From assembly GCF_900110115.1 (NCBI RefSeq), contig NZ_FOCM01000007.1, positions 121,962 to 185,961 on the forward strand: a stretch of 64,000 nt of DNA. Reading direction: 5' to 3'. Below, piece after piece: positions 29,459 through 38,320 of this stretch. Position 1 is the stretch's first letter. Each line of letters opens with the position of its first letter. This stretch comes from Palleronia pelagia. GTDB taxonomy: Bacteria; Pseudomonadota; Alphaproteobacteria; Rhodobacterales; Rhodobacteraceae. The position numbers and the translations under genes were made by a program. The notes below the pieces were generated by a model. The model was given only the letters and a program-made list of their open reading frames with translations. It was not told the DNA's origin and did no database searches.

Positions 29459-30424
29459 TCAGTCCTCCAGGGGAATGGGCTCGAATGGCGTTTCCGGGGC
29501 CACCAGGTGGCGCGTGGCGACCGGTGACGGATCGTGGCGCAACGACAAGAGCTCGGGCCTCGCGTAATGCCCGACGCTGTCCATCATGCGCTTGCGCTTG
29601 GTCACAAGCCCCATGTCGAGATCGGCGTACAGAATGCCTTCGCCGTCGGTCAGAGGCGGCACGGCATGGCGCCCCTCTGGTGTGATAATGCAGGTCATGC
29701 AGCCGCCGCGCAGGCCTTTTTGCAGGGCTTTATCCGGCGTGACGGACGCAATCTGATCCTCTGTCAGCCAGCCGGTGGCGTTGACCACGAAGCAGCCTGA
29801 CTCAAGCGCGTGATGCCGCATCGTGACTTCGATCTGATCGGCAAAGACCTCACCGACAAGGCTGCCGGGGAATTGCGCGACATGGATCTCTTCGTGCTGC
29901 GTCATCAGCGCGTAGCGGGCCAGCGGGTTGTAATGCTCCCAACAGGCAAGCGCGCCGATCCGGCCCGCGCGCGTCTCGACCACTTGCAGGCCAGAGCCAT
30001 CTCCCTGGCCCCATACCATGCGCTCGTGATAGGTGGGCGTGATCTTACGCCGCTTGAGAAGCAAGGTTCCGTTGGCGTCGAAGACCAGCTGCGCATTGTA
30101 CAGCGAGCCGTGATCGCGCTCGTTGACACCTAAAACGACCACGATGCCATGATGCGCGCAGCGTTCCGCCACGCGCCGGGTCTCGTCCGAGGGGACGGTC
30201 ACGGCCTGCTCATAAAGATGCAGATGCGGCTTTCCCTGCTGCACTGGCGGCAGAACGAACGAGAAATAAGGGTAGAACGGCACGAAGGTTTCGGGGAAGA
30301 CCACCAGGTCAGCGCCATGTCCGGCGGCCTCGTCGATTGCATCCAGCACACGCGCGAGGGTCTTCTCTCGGCTTGTCAGATCGGGGGCAATCTGAACGGC
30401 GGCGGCTTTTATGTGACGAGGCAT
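29459..30424 (-). CDS. nitC: Nit6803-family nitrilase NitC
   Basis: Carbon-nitrogen hydrolase of 321 residues that should convert nitriles to acid and ammonia. The catalytic triad is intact: E45 in FPETF, K127 in KRRKITP and C161 in [24 protein letters not shown] is typical of true nitrilases rather than amidases. In Nit1C bacteria this gene is induced by nitrogen starvation or cyanide, and in cyanotrophic Pseudomonas it is needed for cyanide assimilation. Substrate here is inferred. ATG at 30424; separated from nitB by a 24-bp palindrome. Confidence 0.93.
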   Translation of the reverse strand: MPRHIKAAAVQIAPDLTSREKTLARVLDAIDEAAGHGADLVVFPETFVPFYPYFSFVLPPVQQGKPHLHLYEQAVTVPSDETRRVAERCAHHGIVVVLGVNERDHGSLYNAQLVFDANGTLLLKRRKITPTYHERMVWGQGDGSGLQVVETRAGRIGALACWEHYNPLARYALMTQHEEIHVAQFPGSLVGEVFADQIEVTMRHHALESGCFVVNATGWLTEDQIASVTPDKALQKGLRGGCMTCIITPEGRHAVPPLTDGEGILYADLDMGLVTKRKRMMDSVGHYARPELLSLRHDPSPVATRHLVAPETPFEPIPLED

Positions 30425-30448
30425 GAGCGCTCCGGTAAACGGTATTGC

Positions 30449-30472
30449 GCCGGGGCCGGATCCGGCCCCGGC
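30449..30472. promoter_or_regulatory. 24-bp perfect GC palindrome between nitB and nitC
   Basis: Half-site GCCGGGGCCGGA followed by its exact reverse complement, no loop. It lies 25 nt upstream of the nitC start and 10 nt after the nitB stop. It could be an mRNA hairpin that limits read-through or protects nitB message, or an operator. No T-run follows, so it is not a classical terminator. Confidence 0.6.
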
Positions 30473-30481
30473 CGTGACTGC

Positions 30482-30964
30482 TCAGACCGTCCAGGTATCG
30501 ACGATCACGGCATTGTCGCGAACATGGATCAGCTTGAGGTCCAGGACGTCCTGCGGCGCGATGGGGATAATGCCCTCAAGCAGCGACGGCTCGCCATGTC
30601 CGTACAGAGCCTGCAGAGCGAAGCGGCAGGCATACACCTTGCCACCCTCGCTCATGAACTTCTTGAGGTTGTCCGCAAAGTTCTGGTGGCCCGGGAAGGC
30701 CGCATCGCCAAGCGTGGGAAAGCCGCGCTGGATTCCAAGGGTCACGCCCGGCCCGTAAAGCAGGATCGACGTCTCGAACCCCTTACGATTGAGCCGGATG
30801 GCGTTGAGGATGTTAACCAGGCCGATGGAGCCTTCGAAGGCAACAGTGTGGAATGTGACGAGCGCCTTCTGTCCTTCTTCTGCCTTAACGTCTTCGAAAA
30901 CCTTGTCTTCATAGTCGACGAAGAAATCTCCGTCCTTGTGTTTTTCCATTGTGACTGCGGGCAT
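30482..30964 (-). CDS. nitB: MSMEG_0572/Sll0783-family nitrogen-starvation protein NitB
   Basis: First gene of the Nit1C operon; 160 residues. Contains [20 protein letters not shown] and [18 protein letters not shown], then [35 protein letters not shown] and [17 protein letters not shown]. The fold looks like DsrE/sulfur-relay proteins (alternating hydrophobic strands with one cysteine in YACRFAL), which is my inference. Sll0783 homologues rise under nitrogen starvation in cyanobacteria. ATG 30964 has CGGAGGATC upstream; ATG 30985 is the alternative. Confidence 0.87.
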   Translation of the reverse strand: MPAVTMEKHKDGDFFVDYEDKVFEDVKAEEGQKALVTFHTVAFEGSIGLVNILNAIRLNRKGFETSILLYGPGVTLGIQRGFPTLGDAAFPGHQNFADNLKKFMSEGGKVYACRFALQALYGHGEPSLLEGIIPIAPQDVLDLKLIHVRDNAVIVDTWTV

Positions 30965-31053
30965 GCGGATCCTCCGGTTGGCCAATTGCCGAGCTTGTTG
31001 AGTGGTCCAACCGTGAATGGACCGTTAATATGCAATCAATCACCAGTTCAATT

Positions 31054-31225
31054 ATGCATACAATAAAGATGTCAGCAGCGAATTCGCCCGCCGGCTTGAG
31101 GTGCTTTTCAGGCCCTATGCTGGAATAATGTGCGGTCAACGTACATCTCGCGGAAGATCTCTGAGGCAGATCCATACAAAGTGCTTCAATCTTTCGCGAA
31201 TCGATTGTATGGGGAATGTATGCAT
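31054..31225. promoter_or_regulatory. Repeated CATACAAT/ATTGTATG motifs between nitB and the MocR gene
   Basis: Within the 255-bp divergent promoter region there are copies of one motif. CATACAAT lies at 31057-31064 (inside ATGCATACA at 31054-31062), CATACAA at 31173-31179, ATTGTATG at 31204-31211 and TGTATGCAT at 31217-31225. The last overlaps the MocR start codon. MocR proteins often bind repeated half-sites in the shared promoter, so these are candidate operators. Confidence 0.45.
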
Positions 31226-32581
31226 TCGTGGACTCCAATACTTCGGCCCGAAGGCGGGGCGCGTTACTTGCAGCTTGCGGATGCCATCGCCCAGGGCGTG
31301 CGCGACGGCACGCTTGGCCTTGGTGATCGCCTTCCGCCGCAGCGGCAACTTGCGAATCGCCTGGGGATCGACTTCACAACGGTATCGCGCGGCTATGCGG
31401 AGGCGCGCCGTCGCGGACTGATCAGCAGCCACGTGGGACGCGGCACCTTCATCGCTCGGTCCACGGCGGAGCCCGAGCAACCGGAGCTGAGGCGCAAGTC
31501 AGACGTAGATTTGACGATGAACCTGCCGCCCGAACCTCAGGACGCCGACTTGATTGAGCGGATGCAAGATGGTCTTCAGACGGTCTCGGCAAACCTTGTC
31601 GACCTGCTGCGTTATCAGTCCGCGACAGGGGGGCAGATCGACAAGGACGCCGCATCGACCTGGTTGTCACTGCGCGGGCTGGTGCCGTCGTTGGACCGGA
31701 TCGCAGTCACGCCAGGAGCGCATCCGACGATGCTGGCAATCCTGATGAGCCTCGCGCGTCCCGGTGACGCGGTCTTGTGTGAGGATGTCACGTATCCGGG
31801 CCTGCGCAGCATTGCCGGACGACTGGGCTTGCGCCTTATCGGCCTTCCAGGCGATGCAGAAGGTATCGATCCGGACGCGCTAGATGCCGCGATCAAGGCG
31901 CAGGCTCCGAAGGCGCTCTACCTCAATCCGACCTTGCAGAACCCGACCACGCGGACGATCTCGCTGGCTCGGCGAGAACGGATTGCCGAGGTCATTTCAT
32001 CTCGAAATTTGCCGCTGATCGAGGACGACGCCTACGGCTTCATCCCGCCGAATCCGCCGGCTCCCCTGGCAAGTTTCGCACCGGACCACGTCTGGCATAT
32101 CGGCGGTCTGGCGAAGTGCATCGGGGCCGGGCTGCGATTGGCCTACACGGTTGCGCCCAACAGTCACCTGGCGCGCGAGCTTGCTCATAATCTCAAGCTC
32201 ATATCGGTGATGCCCTCTCCGTTGATGATGGCGCTGGCGACGCGGTGGATCGCTGACGGCACCGCCGATCGGATCCGACGTTTCATCCGGGAAGAAACAG
32301 TGGCGCGACAGGCGATCGCGGCGCAGCTACTGCCCGCGGCAACGTATGAATCTCACCCACACGCGTTCAACATCTGGCTGCGCCTGCCCGAGGGCCTCGG
32401 CCGGGCGGACATCATTGGACGTATGTCAGGGACTGGCCTTGGACTCATGCCATCGGATGCCTTTACCGTGTCAGGCGAGCCATCAGAGAGCCTTCGCGTA
32501 TGCCTCGGTGGCCAAATATCACGTACAGAGTTGAGAGACACCTTGGGCCTGCTTGCATATTTGATATCGAGCCGGTTCTGA
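31220..32581 (+). CDS. MocR/GntR-type PLP-dependent transcriptional regulator
   Basis: Regulator of 453 residues, divergent from nitB. The N-terminal winged helix (about 15-75) has DGTLGLGDRLPPQRQLANRL and FTTVSRGYAEARRRGLI. The rest is an aminotransferase-like domain with APKALYLNPTLQNPTT, IEDDAYGF and the PLP lysine K299 in GGLAKCIGAG. Position and orientation suggest it controls the nit genes, replacing the activator (NitA) of Pseudomonas Nit1C loci. ATG 31220 chosen after GGGGAATGT; an upstream in-frame start adds 30 residues without homology. The ligand may be an amino acid or amine. Confidence 0.85.
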   Translation: MHSWTPILRPEGGARYLQLADAIAQGVRDGTLGLGDRLPPQRQLANRLGIDFTTVSRGYAEARRRGLISSHVGRGTFIARSTAEPEQPELRRKSDVDLTMNLPPEPQDADLIERMQDGLQTVSANLVDLLRYQSATGGQIDKDAASTWLSLRGLVPSLDRIAVTPGAHPTMLAILMSLARPGDAVLCEDVTYPGLRSIAGRLGLRLIGLPGDAEGIDPDALDAAIKAQAPKALYLNPTLQNPTTRTISLARRERIAEVISSRNLPLIEDDAYGFIPPNPPAPLASFAPDHVWHIGGLAKCIGAGLRLAYTVAPNSHLARELAHNLKLISVMPSPLMMALATRWIADGTADRIRRFIREETVARQAIAAQLLPAATYESHPHAFNIWLRLPEGLGRADIIGRMSGTGLGLMPSDAFTVSGEPSESLRVCLGGQISRTELRDTLGLLAYLISSRF

Positions 32582-32903
32582 AATGCTTTGCTCTCCAAGC
32601 ACCCTCCTTCCAGTTGCGCCGCATCTCGGTTAGCCTTCGTTGAGCGTTTGCAGTGAATGTTGGCCACGCGCTGCATGGCAGCGAGACGAAAGCGTCGGCG
32701 GCGGTTCTGGGCCGTCGTTGACTGCGGCGAGACGACCGCACGGGGGGTCAGGAATTGATATCTGCTGCGCGGGGGCGTCGGTGGCGGCGATGCGCAGGAG
32801 GACCGGAATATGCGCGTCCACTGCGCGGCGCCGTCGGCATGACGACCCGTCGGCTACCAGCACCACCGGCGAAACAAACTCCGCTGCCGAGCGTTCCTTG
32901 AGC
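32582..32903. other. Intergenic stretch, no gene seen
   Basis: About 320 bp, GC-rich. A plus-strand frame stays open here in phase with the next hydrolase, but it is arginine/serine-rich, has no ribosome site and no family resemblance, so I do not treat it as coding. Confidence 0.4.
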
Positions 32904-33809
32904 ATGGAACTGAATTGCGAACGTCACGGTGCAGGATCACCCTTGCTGCTGGTTCACGGGCTGGGTGGAAGCGTCCGGTCCTGGGACAGCATCCTGCCGA
33001 TTCTTGCTGGCGGACGCGAGGTCATATTGGTCGATCTGCCTGGGCACGGGGGGTCTCCGGCGCTTCCGGGGCGCCAGACGATCGCCGCCCATGCGGACGC
33101 GCTCGAGCACTTCATCGACCGGAACGGGCTCGCCGGCGTCGATACCGTCGGCAGTTCTGTCGGCGCGCGGCTGGTGCTGGAACTGGCACGGCGCGGCATC
33201 GGCGGCCACACGGTCGCTTATGATCCGGGCGGTTTCTGGCGCGGCTGGGAGACGGCGTGGTTCCGCTCCACGCTTGCCGCCTCGGTCCGGCTGGTGCGCC
33301 TCCTGCGGCGGCGCATTCCGGCGCTCTCGCACAGCCGCGCCGCGCGGGCCGTTCTGCTCGCGCAACTGTCGGCGAGGCCCGGCGCCCTCGATCCCCTGCT
33401 GGTCCGGAACGAGCTGACGGCCATAGCCGAGACAGACGTGTTCGACGCGATGCTGCGCGAACTGGCGCGTGGTCCGTTGCAGGAGGGGACCGCCACACCT
33501 CCGGGCCGCGTGACGATTGGCTGGGGCCGTCAGGACCGTCTCCTACTGCCACGTCAGGCGGAACGCGCACAAGCGGCGTTCCCCACCGCGCGGTTGCACT
33601 GGTTCGAGCGGTGTGGCCACTTCCCGCAATGGGACCGCCCGAAGGAGGCCGCAGAGGTCATCTTGAAAACGATGGCGAGATCAGGCGCGGATAACGGACG
33701 TGACCTCTCACGCGCGGTCCAGCTCCGCGAGAAAGTGCATGATGAGACGGAGATAACTCGAGCGGATGTTTCCTTTGTCCGCTCCACCGACCTTCACCTT
33801 CGAAAATGA
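32904..33809 (+). CDS. Alpha/beta-hydrolase
   Basis: Hydrolase of 301 residues. Oxyanion motif LLLVHGLGGSVRSWD at residue 15, nucleophile elbow VGSSVGAR (about 88), acid in TIGWGRQDRLL and catalytic histidine in CGHFPQWD (about 240). The C-terminal 45 residues (ARSGADNGRDLSRAVQ...) are unusual and may be read-in sequence after a lost stop. ATG 32904 starts right at the domain edge. Downstream of the MocR gene on the same strand but 322 bp away. Substrate unknown. Confidence 0.8.
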   Translation: MELNCERHGAGSPLLLVHGLGGSVRSWDSILPILAGGREVILVDLPGHGGSPALPGRQTIAAHADALEHFIDRNGLAGVDTVGSSVGARLVLELARRGIGGHTVAYDPGGFWRGWETAWFRSTLAASVRLVRLLRRRIPALSHSRAARAVLLAQLSARPGALDPLLVRNELTAIAETDVFDAMLRELARGPLQEGTATPPGRVTIGWGRQDRLLLPRQAERAQAAFPTARLHWFERCGHFPQWDRPKEAAEVILKTMARSGADNGRDLSRAVQLREKVHDETEITRADVSFVRSTDLHLRK

Positions 33810-33999
33810 TGCGCGAGGGATGAATGGCCGATATCGTGAAGCTGCATCGCAGCGTTCGACCATCAAGCCAGTGGCAGGTCTGGGCCGGTAGTATCGAACC
33901 CCCGCATGCTCCAACCACGAAATTCGTGATCGCCGCCGTGGGTAGTTTGGGCTCGAAGCAGCCATTCATCGCGGACAAGATCGTCGTCCACCGAACCCC

Positions 34000-35178
34000 C
34001 TACCCCTTCCGGAACCGCCCCAGGATCTCGTCCGTATCCTCGCCGCAATAGGGCGGCGCGCGGTCGTAGCGTACGGGCGTGGCGCTGAATTTCAGCGGGT
34101 TGCCCAGCAGCCGGACCGCGCCCTTGGCTGTGCCGGGCTTTGTCATCTCGATCACCATCTCGCGGGCTTTCGCCTGCTCAGATGTCAGCGCCTGCCCTAC
34201 CGTCTGCACCGCCGAGGCCGTGACCGACCGCGCTTCCAGCCCCGCCACCACGTCCTCGACCCGCCGCAACCGCATGGCCGGGATGAGGACGTCCATCAGG
34301 CTCTCGCGGTGTTCGGTGCGCGCGCGGTTGGTGGCATAGCGCGGGTCGTCCGGCAGCTGCGGCAGGTCCAGGAAGTCGCAGAACCGCACGAACTGGCGGT
34401 CGTTGCCCACGGCGACCACCACGTGCCCGTCCGCCGCCTCGAACACCTGGTAGGGCACGATGGCGGGGTGTGCGTTGCCGTGGCGCTTGGGCTCGGTCTC
34501 GGTCTCAAGGTAGGTGGTGCCCACGTTGATCAGCCACGCCATCTGCGCGTCCAGCAGGCCGATATCGATGTGCTGCCCCTGCCCCGTCCGGTCCCGGTGG
34601 CGCAAGGCGGCGAGAATGCCCGAGCTGGCGTAGAGCCCGCAGATCACGTCGGCCACGGCGACGCCCACCTTCATGGGTTCGCCCTCGGGTTCGCCGGTCA
34701 GGGACATGATGCCACCATAGGCCTGCGCCATCAGGTCGTATCCGGGGCGCGCGGCGTTCGGCCCCGTCTGCCCGTAGCCCGAGATCGAGCAGTAGACGAG
34801 CCGCGGGTTCAGCGTCAGCATCGCGTCGGCGTCCAGCCCGTATTTCGCCAGGTTCCCCGGCTTGAAGTTCTCGACCAGGATGTCCGCCTCGGCCACCATG
34901 GCGCGGATCGCGCGCTGGCCCTCTTCCGACGCCAGGTCCACCGCGACCGAGTACTTGTTGCGGTTGGCCGACAGGAAATAGCCCGACAGGTCGGTCTCGC
35001 GGCCCGCGGGGTCCTTCACCGATACCGGCCCCCAGTGGCGGGTGTCGTCGCCCCCGGTCGCCGGGTTCTCGATCTTCCACACCTCGGCGCCCATGTCGCC
35101 CAGAAGCTGCGTGCAGGTGGGCCCGGCCAGCACCCGGCTGAGATCCAGAACCTTCACCCCGTCCAGCGCACCCGCCAT
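34000..35178 (-). CDS. CaiB/BaiF class III CoA-transferase
   Basis: Family III CoA-transferase of 392 residues, moving CoA between carboxylic acids. Seen: GVKVLDLSRVLAGPTCTQLLGD at the N terminus with the CoA-binding region, the active-site aspartate segment RPGYDLMAQAYGG (about residue 175), and the GQGQHIDIGLLDAQM helix. ATG 35178 has GGGAGG upstream. The donor and acceptor cannot be told. Stands alone just before the tRNA-Ser gene and is probably ancestral backbone. Confidence 0.92.
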   Translation of the reverse strand: MAGALDGVKVLDLSRVLAGPTCTQLLGDMGAEVWKIENPATGGDDTRHWGPVSVKDPAGRETDLSGYFLSANRNKYSVAVDLASEEGQRAIRAMVAEADILVENFKPGNLAKYGLDADAMLTLNPRLVYCSISGYGQTGPNAARPGYDLMAQAYGGIMSLTGEPEGEPMKVGVAVADVICGLYASSGILAALRHRDRTGQGQHIDIGLLDAQMAWLINVGTTYLETETEPKRHGNAHPAIVPYQVFEAADGHVVVAVGNDRQFVRFCDFLDLPQLPDDPRYATNRARTEHRESLMDVLIPAMRLRRVEDVVAGLEARSVTASAVQTVGQALTSEQAKAREMVIEMTKPGTAKGAVRLLGNPLKFSATPVRYDRAPPYCGEDTDEILGRFRKG

Positions 35179-35517
35179 GTCGTAAATCCTCCCTTGGATC
35201 GCGCCTTGGCTACAGCGTCGCGCCGCCCGGCGCCAGCCGCGGCACGTCCCCGCGCCCCGCGTTTCGCCGGCGATGGATGCTGCCAGCCCGCGCGTGCAGG
35301 CTCCTGCCCCACCGGTCCCTGTATTGTCCGAGCGAGACGCAAGCGGCAGCAGGCGGCGCATCGACAAATCGCGGCGTCGGTGGTCCAGCACCACGGGATC
35401 GTCCGTCGAGCGCTCCCTGCCGGCAGCACGGCATCGCGCACCGACAAGTTCCGCCCCGGCGCCGAAATCCCGACTTTCGCCTTGTCACGCCTCCGGCCCG
35501 TCTCTAAACGGGTCGAC
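35179..35517. other. Region upstream of tRNA-Ser
   Basis: About 340 bp between the CoA-transferase start and tRNA-Ser. It should contain both promoters, but no clear -35/-10 pair or gene can be supported. Confidence 0.35.
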
Positions 35518-35607
35518 GGAGACGTGGCCGAGTGGTCGAAGGCGCTCCCCTGCTAAGGGAGTAGGCGGGAAACCGTCTCGAGGGTTCGAATCCCTTCGTC
35601 TCCGCCA
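35518..35607 (+). tRNA. tRNA-Ser (anticodon GCU)
   Basis: Full class II cloverleaf: acceptor GGAGACG / CGTCTCC, anticodon stem CTCCC / GGGAG with loop CTGCTAA (anticodon at 35552-35554), long variable arm, T-arm GAGGG-TTCGAAT-CCCTT, discriminator G and encoded CCA. It reads AGC/AGU codons. A tyrosine recombinase gene begins 138 nt downstream, so its 3' end is the likely attachment site. Confidence 0.97.
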
Positions 35608-35744
35608 TCGCACAATATCGCCCGATAACAATTAGCCGCCTTGAGTGGCTCTTTCCCCTTGTTTTTATGGCGCATCGCAAAGTTTGCGTTTGTGTTGGCT
35701 TTCTTTCGATTGACTTGGTATCGTCTCCTTGGGTGGTATAAAAT

Positions 35745-36947
35745 GTGGTATTCTCGGTGGCTCTGTCCGGAAAGCTTACCAAGAAGCTAGTCGAGAATCT
35801 CGGCGCTGGGCGTCACGGGGATGGAGGCGGGCTTTACCTCGTCGTGGATCCTTCCGGCGCCAGGCGCTGGATTGTGCGGGTCGTCATCAAAGGACAGAGA
35901 AACCGCAAGGGCGCTCCTCTTCGCACAGACTTCGGCCTCGGCGGTGCTAACATTGTGACGCTCAATCAAGCGCGCGAGCGGGCCCTCGAGTATCGGCGTA
36001 TGGCGAGACAAGGTCTGAACCCGCGTTACAATGCCGCGCGCGAGGCGCCGACCTTTGAGGAACTCGCGCAACAAGTGCATATTGAGCGGCTTCCGACGTG
36101 GAAGAACGCTAAGCACGGGGCGCAATGGATCAACACGCTGCGTGACTATGCTTTTCCGAAGATCGGACGACTGCCAGTGGACGCCGTTGGCCAACCGGAA
36201 GTGCTAATGTGTCTGTCGCCAATCTGGACTGAAAAGCATGAAACGGCGCGGAGGCTCTCGCAGAGGATCAAGATCGTGCTGGACGTGGCCAAGTCGAAGG
36301 GCTTTCGCAGTGGCGAGAACCCCGTCACGACGATCAGCGAGGCGGGTGTATTGCCAAAGGTCAAGGCCAAACCCAAGCATCACGAAGCCATGCGCTGGCA
36401 GGATGTACCAGCACTCTACGCCGATCTCGCCGGACGAAGCGCTATTTCCGCGAAGGCGCTGATGTTCACCTGCCTCACCGGGGCCCGAACGGGCGAGGTT
36501 CTGGGCATGACATGGGATGAGGTCGACGCTGAGCGCCGAATCTGGACTTGCCCAGCCGTGCGAATGAAATCCGGGGAAAGCCATCGTGTGCCTTTGACGG
36601 ACGAGATGCTGGCTGTCGTCGAGCCTCTACGTGCTATGGGCTCGAAGTACGTGTTCGAGGGGCAGAAGCGGCACAAGCCACTTTCGAACATGTCCATGCT
36701 CATGCTGCTTCGGCGGATGCAGATCGAGGGAGTCACTGTCCATGGCTTCCGCTCTACCTTCAGGGTCTGGGCAGCAGAGATCGCGCGGGCGCCGCGCGAA
36801 GTGGCTGAAATGAGCCTCGCGCACAAAGTGGGTTCTGAAGTGGAGCGTGCTTATTCCCGCTCTGATTTGTTGGATCGGCGACGCGAATTGATGATAGCGT
36901 GGTCGCGGTTCGCAAGTGGGAACCAACCCATTTCTGCCCTCGACTAG
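35745..36947 (+). CDS. Tyrosine-recombinase integrase
   Basis: Phage-type integrase of 400 residues. The N-terminal DUF4102-like arm-binding part is VALSGKLTKKLVENLGAGRHGDGGGLYLVVDPSG. A SAM-like core-binding domain follows, then the catalytic residues: R in TGARTGEVLG (about 245), HGFR in VHGFRSTFRVWA (about 335), the late His in LAHKVGSEVE, and Tyr in RAYSRSD (about 375). Start is GTG 35745. Its place beside tRNA-Ser marks one end of an integrated element. I found no repeat of the tRNA 3' end elsewhere in the window. Confidence 0.92.
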   Translation: MVFSVALSGKLTKKLVENLGAGRHGDGGGLYLVVDPSGARRWIVRVVIKGQRNRKGAPLRTDFGLGGANIVTLNQARERALEYRRMARQGLNPRYNAAREAPTFEELAQQVHIERLPTWKNAKHGAQWINTLRDYAFPKIGRLPVDAVGQPEVLMCLSPIWTEKHETARRLSQRIKIVLDVAKSKGFRSGENPVTTISEAGVLPKVKAKPKHHEAMRWQDVPALYADLAGRSAISAKALMFTCLTGARTGEVLGMTWDEVDAERRIWTCPAVRMKSGESHRVPLTDEMLAVVEPLRAMGSKYVFEGQKRHKPLSNMSMLMLLRRMQIEGVTVHGFRSTFRVWAAEIARAPREVAEMSLAHKVGSEVERAYSRSDLLDRRRELMIAWSRFASGNQPISALD

Positions 36948-36961
36948 GAGGTCTGAATACG

Positions 36962-37843
36962 ATGTTTTCACGCGAGGGGTATGTACCCATCTCCAAGCTC
37001 TGGCGAGATTTTGAGCAGACGATGGGCGCGTGGTGTCTGAAAAGTGCGCAGTCGATCTATCGCTCGAAGACTTTCCAGCCTAGGGAAGCGTTCGGAACCT
37101 CCCTGGATCTCTGCGAGGATATTTTTCTACACCTGCTGGATGACTACGGTCTATCTCTTGTGCCTGCTTCCGGGGACGTCATAAACGTCTCCCCAACTTT
37201 ACCGAAGTCCGCAGCGCGCTTCTTAGAAAAGATGTCGGTCTTGGAAAGCTCGATCGTCGCAGATTGCCCTGACCAAGCTGGTGCAAAAAGCGAATGGCTC
37301 ACAAGTATGGGGTCAAATCAGTTCCGTCGGGCTTTTAACGGGACATTCTCGCCAGAAGACACGTCGCCGCGGAGCAATCTGGATTGGGATGAGAGACTCG
37401 GAGCGGCAGCCTTCCACACGTTGCCGATTCTGTTTGAGCGGTCATCTTTCGTGGTTGCCCGGCAACTTCCGCCCTGGGCGAACGACCTGATCGAAGACGC
37501 TTACGTGCGCCATGTTTGGGGAAATGTCGCCGGATACTCGATCTGCCTCACTGCCAAGGAGGGCACTCGCTTTTGCAGGGCGATGTCTCCCAAAGTGGCC
37601 CTGCCGGTTCTTGGTGCTTTGGTTCCAAGCTTCGACGTACAAATCGGCGTCGGCCCTGAGGCGGGGCGCCCCCGAATTCTTGAAGATGTGAGAGATGCCC
37701 TACGCACACTCGATCTCTTGGACAGTGATCTGCGGTGGAAACAGAAGCAGGCAGCGGTTGAGGCGGTCCTCGGAAGAGCTGTGAGCGAAACAACGCTGAG
37801 ACGGGCTGCGCAGCACGCGAAAGGGGATCGCAGCGTTTCTTAG
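36962..37843 (+). CDS. Unrecognised protein paired with the integrase
   Basis: Protein of 293 residues with an excellent ribosome site (TAGGAGGTCTG) only 14 nt after the integrase stop, so it is co-expressed with it. Begins MFSREGYVPISKLWRDFEQT. A middle region has LDWDERLGAAAFHTLPILFERSSFV. The C-terminal third (KQKQAAVEAVLGRAVSETTLRRAAQHA) looks like a helix-turn-helix, so DNA binding is possible. I know no family for it. It may regulate excision or be element cargo; both are inference. Confidence 0.6.
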   Translation: MFSREGYVPISKLWRDFEQTMGAWCLKSAQSIYRSKTFQPREAFGTSLDLCEDIFLHLLDDYGLSLVPASGDVINVSPTLPKSAARFLEKMSVLESSIVADCPDQAGAKSEWLTSMGSNQFRRAFNGTFSPEDTSPRSNLDWDERLGAAAFHTLPILFERSSFVVARQLPPWANDLIEDAYVRHVWGNVAGYSICLTAKEGTRFCRAMSPKVALPVLGALVPSFDVQIGVGPEAGRPRILEDVRDALRTLDLLDSDLRWKQKQAAVEAVLGRAVSETTLRRAAQHAKGDRSVS

Positions 37844-38041
37844 AGATTATGCAGCTTGATAGGCGTCAAGACGGACTTGGTCGAGGGTATTCCATGTGCG
37901 ACACGTCATGGATTCTATCAAAATCCCTGCCAAAAACCCTTTCAAAAATCTTTAGGGGTTTTGACCGTTCTGCCGGTCTGGCGGCGCAGTCAGTTTCCAT
38001 CCAATTGAAAGCCATCTCAAACCGACAAAAGGGATCGGAAG

Positions 38042-38320
38042 ATGGCATCACTTTTCGAACAGGATCGAACCTACGTGTTGGGCGATCCCGAACTCGAGAT
38101 CCTAGGTGATCGCGAGAAACTTGCGCAGTGGCGCCACAAGGGGCTCGGCCCAGCCTACTACAAGTTGGGCCGAAAGGTCGTCTATCGCGGCGCGGACCTG
38201 AATGCTTGGGCGGAGCTGAACCGTTTCGAGCCGTGCGCTGACGTGTTCAGCCCGCCGCTTGGCAAGCTCAGCGATGAGTTCAAGCGTGACGCGGTCGCGC
38301 AGATCAAAGAGCGAGGCTAA
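38042..38320 (+). CDS. Excisionase-like HTH protein with an IS-derived tail
   Basis: Open frame of 92 residues starting at ATG 38042 after GGGATCGGAAG. Residues 1-62 resemble AlpA/MerR-like excisionase helix-turn-helix domains (LGDREKLAQWRHKGLGPAYY then KLGRKVVYRGADLNAW). From about residue 75 the reading enters the start of an IS3-type OrfA (LSDEFKRDAVAQIKERG) and stops at an in-frame TAA. So the native C terminus has been replaced by IS sequence. Could still bind DNA; role in element excision is inferred from the nearby integrase. Confidence 0.65.
   Translation: MASLFEQDRTYVLGDPELEILGDREKLAQWRHKGLGPAYYKLGRKVVYRGADLNAWAELNRFEPCADVFSPPLGKLSDEFKRDAVAQIKERG

Noticed and set aside
33824..34051. 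75-codon plus-strand frame between the hydrolase and CoA-transferase genes
   Set aside because: Overlaps the CoA-transferase end and shows no domain or ribosome site.
35585..35607. Second copy of the tRNA-Ser 3' end as attR of the integrated element
   Set aside because: I looked for TTCGAATCCCTTCGTCTCC-like sequence to the right and saw none, so the far end of the element cannot be placed in this window.
37931..37963. AAAACCC...GGGGTTTT inverted repeat after the unknown integrase-partner gene
   Set aside because: The stem needs a mismatch or bulge and is not followed by a T-run, so I do not call it a terminator.
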